Positions 60,301 through 64,000 of a stretch of 64,000 nt of DNA are shown here, one piece after another; within the stretch, counting starts at the first letter, position 1, and each line of letters opens with the position of its first letter. The notes under the pieces are model-generated. The model worked only from the letters and a program-made list of their open reading frames with translations, was not told the origin of the DNA and made no database searches. Source of the DNA: Bugula neritina (taxonomy: Eukaryota > Bryozoa > Gymnolaemata > Cheilostomatida > Bugulidae). Both the position numbers and the translations under genes were made by a program. The stretch is from contig OZ037769.1 of assembly GCA_964035545.1 (NCBI GenBank), forward strand, positions 6,072,429 through 6,136,428. The letters run 5' to 3'.

Positions 60301-63300
60301 TTCTCTGTCATCATCTGGTGCCACAGCTGCTGACAAAGACTCAGTGTCAGCGATAGCAGTGGGCGCCGAGAGAGTGCTATTGGAAGAGATGGGAACTGCT
60401 GCTGTCTGCTCCACTGGTGATGCCGCAGCAGCAGGCAGAGTTGGTTCAGGGTCAGCCACAACTTCCGGCTGATTCCTGGAACTGAGTTCCGCTGGCAGCT
60501 CCTCACTCTCCCAGTCATCTGAAAGGAGTACAACTAGACACTACATCTTCTGGAATAATCTGCTCAGATGGTAGAGGTGAAAACATGGACATTAAAACTC
60601 AGTCCAATGAAATATAATTATAAACACAACTAATGGCTAAGTTCAAAATTAGTAACTTTCAGATTGCAACTGCAAAATAAAATTAACAGACGTGAACAAA
60701 AACATAAATTATTTCTAAAAACGTCGATTAAAATCTTTTTTTTTTGGTATATATTTTCAAGTGTATTCATGACCACATTGTATGACACACAAACTAAATC
60801 AAACATTCTCTAAAACGTGATTGTTTAGTCTATTAGAGCTGTAGCAGAGAAATTTGAAAATTGTGGGACAAAATCACAGATAACAAAATCTCTACATGAA
60901 ACCAGCAAAAGCCTACACTCGCTATTTACCACTGTATGCTGCAAAATGGAAACATTGAATTAGAGAGGTAAAACATATAATAGTTGAAGATATTTAGGAT
61001 GACGACTTTTTACAGGTGAGTCATTATATCTAAGAGCATAATTGAATTATTTGCCAATCAGAAGTAGACAACTCTGAGGCTTAAATAGAAATGCTTCAAA
61101 TGACAAGTGACTGCAAATTCTTATATAACAAGCGCCGCGATGATGTTTGCACCAATACAAAACTAAATGGGATTAGTACAAGAAAATGAGATATTTAAAA
61201 ATTAAAAAATCATGAAAATATAACAAATGCTTCCTTTACACACTCACTAAAAACAGCTTAGATATGGATGCTGAATACTTGTATAAAATATCTCCAGCAT
61301 ATCACATACCTTCCCAGTCCTGCTCAGAATTTTCTAGTTTCAGTTGATCAGCCCTCTTCTTGAGGTCACTCTTTCTCAACTCATCCTGGTTGAGCTGGTA
61401 GACCTTGTAGAAGTACCTTTCCCAGAAGTCAGCGTGAGTCACAGCAGACGGCACCTGTGCACACGACAGTCTGACTGAATTCATTACAACTTGAGATCAA
61501 CAGCTGCAACCAGCGTGTAATCAGAGAACAGCTCTGAGTGTATATATATACCAAGTAGAAAGAATTCAAAGACTTGAAAATTGTTTATTATGATATTTTG
61601 GTTTTAGAGATATTCTTAACAACTAAAACTATCATTTACTTTCCAGTGGATGCCCTCAATTCCTTTATTGTGGTTACTCCTACGTTTGCACATTATTGTA
61701 AGTGTGATAGCTGTGAATACATGAATGAGCTACTGCTCGCTGATCACAGCGTCAATCTTTCAAAAATATAAATATCTCTCTTTGTTTCACATTATAAGTT
61801 TATTCAACAAAAATTTGTAAATAGGTAAAGGAGTTGATAAAATGTGTTTGTAACTCAACAATGTTGAACTGAAAACCTAGAGCTGAAATATAAGAGTGGA
61901 AAGACAATTTCCCATTTCTGGAAAAACTGAAAGTAACAAAAGTTACAACTTCCTATCAGTGAGCATCTCTACACTACACAGCATGTTCATAGCATATACT
62001 ATAGTAGACAGCAGCTTTTAGTTAGCAATAATCTCCTACTACTCAAAAGCAGCTTGGCAGCGGTTGATAAAATCTAAATAGTATCATCGTTACAGTCAGA
62101 TATTGATTAGAATCATTATTCTATATTAGATGTACTTTATAGGATGCTCCAACCCCCCCCCCCTCACAAACACCCTGGCTCTAAGAGAAACCCAAGAGTC
62201 AATACTAATACTAATACTAATTGATTTAGAGAACATCTGGCGGTAAGTAAAGTGATACAACAAGAGAATCTCACCAGCTTTGTATAGATACTTCTCACTT
62301 CATTCACAGACACGAGCAGATCTGAAATCTCCCCTTTCTTAGCTTCAAGGTCAAAGGTTGACTTCCAGGTGTCAAACTGGTCCTGAGGCCCATCTGGGTC
62401 AGTACAGTAGGTCTGAGGGGAGGTTTGGATCTCAAACAGTCGTGCCTGGGAAAGATTTGCCATACAACATTCAGTTATAACATCTTTTGTTCCGGTTGCA
62501 ACAAAGCCTGTGCCACAATATGTTTCACTTTGATGTGGACGTGATGCTTTGTTGGAATAAAAAAATAGATTTGGTAGCAGTGCAACGTCTAAATTAAAAG
62601 ATTTGAAAACTACTGGGCTGCAGCACCTTTCATTATTATAGTGAGAGGCTAAGACACTGTTATTATAACAGAAAATCTGCCTGGAAATGCTACAACTTTA
62701 GCAGATTCTATTGCAATGCTTTTCAAATTTCATAAAATAATACTTCAGTTACCAAAAATATTCCACTGATATAATATGATAGACAGACTGGTTTCAAAAA
62801 AATATTCTATCAGTCACCTCTAAGATATTTGTAATGATATAAATTATGTTTGTTTGACAAGTATTTTGATACAAAATTTAACTGATTGTTTGATTTATAA
62901 CCGAGTTACAAATAAAAAATAATGATATTGAGTGAGGTGAAGCAAGACTGCATAATCGTAACCAACGATAAGGGAGAGAAAGCGCCTTCACACGTATAAT
63001 ATAAAGTAGCTAAACATTAATCAACTGACCTTCGCTTTGTCAAACACCTCTAAGCTGCCCCCTGAAGTCACACGCAGTACATCCACCTCCTCGTCATCTT
63101 CAGGAGGAATAGTCAAAGCCTTGGTTATACCACCCAAGAGATCAGTGAGGCCTTTCTTCACCATCTTAGTAGCTGCACTTGTCCCATCCTCTCCAGTATT
63201 CTGTAAGCAATCGGTACCATCAGTGTTCAGGTGTCAATTATATGGAGCCACATCTGCTCCACTCATACTTGAAAACACAACATTTTAACGCGCTTTGGAG

Positions 63301-63913
63301 CTTTTTGTGCTTCTTAAACTTTACATTTTCAAGATATTTTGAAACAGGAATTAAAACACCCTATTATACTGAATCGCCATTCGTGTAAACTTAAATAAGT
63401 GTTAAGTGTGTGATTGGTAATATTTACTAAAGAGTTACAGTAAGTAAACATTCCTTGATTTTCAAAGTAAGTCATTTACATTCTAAGAAAAATTATAACT
63501 GCCAATAATCAAGATACATAATTTCAGACAAATTTTATAAAATAAAACTATCATATGCTCTCAAATGATAATAAAATCAAGTTTAAAAATCTACATGTAC
63601 TAGAGTTTAAACATCAACAACAGCTACAGTGTTTAGTGACAATGTTAAGAAGACAAATTTTTATTTAGCACACTTAGACCAACCACTAGACTGAAAGCAA
63701 ATCATTTTAAACACGTACCACCACTTAAATAAAGAATCACAATAAACACTCTAGTAACTGTTTATCCACCAGCAGATTCTACTAAGAGCTCAACAGAACA
63801 CAAACCTGCAGTGAGCCCTGAAGTCTTTCTGTAGTATTTGAAACGACGGCAGATGCATCCTGGGAGCAGACGGTTGTGAACTCACTCAGGTCGTGCTTTA
63901 TAAGCTCCAATGT
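57392..63913 (-). CDS. BSDC1: BSD domain-containing protein 1, lacking the first exon(s)
   Basis: Eight exons on the minus strand, all in phase: 63913-63806, 63200-63030, 62445-62275, 61454-61310, 60518-59847, 59616-59377, 58752-58658 and 57433-57392 (stop at 57394-57392), 547 residues. The missing N-terminus is upstream of an acceptor at 63914, beyond the window or in the last 90 bp. Matches to BSDC1: LIKHDLSEFT, TYCTDPDGPQDQFDTW, KKGEISDLL, then the BSD domain with DFWERYFYKVYQL. The acidic Trp motif recurs at QDWE, DDWESEE, DDDWDKDLF and the terminal LDDDWESWE. The 672-bp exon encodes a Pro/Thr/Ala-rich spacer with about ten copies of VETTPATSA. The protein is cytosolic and of poorly known function; BSD domains occur in TFIIH p62 and synapse-associated proteins. 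Confidence 0.93.
57940..58652. repeat. 13-bp minisatellite at a BSDC1 donor
   Basis: About 54 copies of AGATACATAGAAT with GACACAT and GATGCAT variants. The array ends within about 8 bp of the donor of exon 58658-58752. The minus strand has no stop in any frame across most of the array, because a 13-bp unit cycles through all frames; the 235-288 codon Tyr/Leu/Ile-rich frames are therefore artefacts. Confidence 0.95.
58757..59050. repeat. 38-bp minisatellite at a BSDC1 acceptor
   Basis: About seven copies of ACACCTAGTCATACAATGTG plus a 3' part with ACTAGTAACTAGT. The unit next to the exon reads CTGTAACAGTACACC, so the minus-strand acceptor TGTTACAG belongs to the array; a unit near 59020 has the same GTAACAGTACACC. 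Confidence 0.9.
59895..60190 (-). repeat. Coding minisatellite in BSDC1
   Basis: About ten 27-bp units, each encoding a nonapeptide of the type VETTPATSA or VKTTPVASA, in frame within the large BSDC1 exon. Units alternate E/PATSA and K/PVASA, suggesting duplication in 54-bp steps. Confidence 0.9.
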
Positions 63914-64000
63914 CTGTGCAGACTTTAGCAACAAATAACAAGTATATTATTAGATAATAGTTCACAAGTCCTGTACCAGAATCACATGACGCAACCTTTT
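63914..64000. other. Intron sequence upstream of the first visible BSDC1 exon
   Basis: Starts with the minus-strand acceptor TCTGCACAG. No exon recognised in the remaining 87 bp. Confidence 0.6.

Noticed and set aside
59905-60333. Cys/Ser/His-rich plus-strand ORF
   Set aside because: Antisense shadow of the coding minisatellite in BSDC1.

Overview
The window is eukaryotic nuclear DNA from an animal, most likely an invertebrate bilaterian; the phylum cannot be fixed from the sequence. All recognisable genes are split by GT-AG introns. They encode typical metazoan proteins (hnRNP M, protein phosphatase 1 inhibitor-2, GBA2, an EFCAB6-like EF-hand protein, BSDC1, CUB-domain proteins). The intergenic and intronic DNA is AT-rich and full of minisatellites, foldback/MITE-type elements and a tRNA-derived SINE. 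Exon models were built by hand from splice signals and reading-frame phase; every multi-exon model given with high confidence closes in frame.

Layout. 131-2991 (-): 5' part of a secreted or cell-surface gene (signal peptide, two CUB-like exons, one sushi/CCP exon) that leaves the window on the left. 3450-3777: candidate solo LTR. 5635-9837 (-): complete CUB-CUB-transmembrane receptor with a tyrosine-motif tail. 10681-11750 (+): two-exon orphan. 12.7-15 kb: weak minus-strand exon candidates and inverted-repeat elements. 16171-16608 (+): orphan ORF. 16721-23873 (-): hnRNP M-type RNA-binding protein, 13 exons, complete. 24.0-26.7 kb: repeats. 26773-28935 (+): PPP1R2 (inhibitor-2), 2 coding exons, complete. 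30971-45884 (+): GBA2 non-lysosomal glucosylceramidase, 19 coding exons, complete. 47841-56675 (+): EFCAB6-like protein, 17 coding exons, complete. 57392-63913 (-): BSDC1, the last 8 exons; its 5' end lies beyond the right edge.

The genes look like unrelated neighbours, not a pathway cluster. The two CUB genes are head-to-tail on one strand and could be diverged tandem relatives. Three gene pairs are convergent with little space between them: the two-exon orphan and the 12.8 kb exon candidates, the 16.2 kb ORF and hnRNP M, and EFCAB6 and BSDC1.

The most unusual feature is the placement of short tandem arrays. In GBA2, EFCAB6, BSDC1 and hnRNP M many arrays start or end within about 40 bp of an exon, and several contain the splice donor or acceptor itself (for example 52039-52165, 53940-54652, 58757-59050, 37720-37870, 40735-41726). 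This is the observation I would follow up first. No CRISPR, operon or prokaryotic feature is present.
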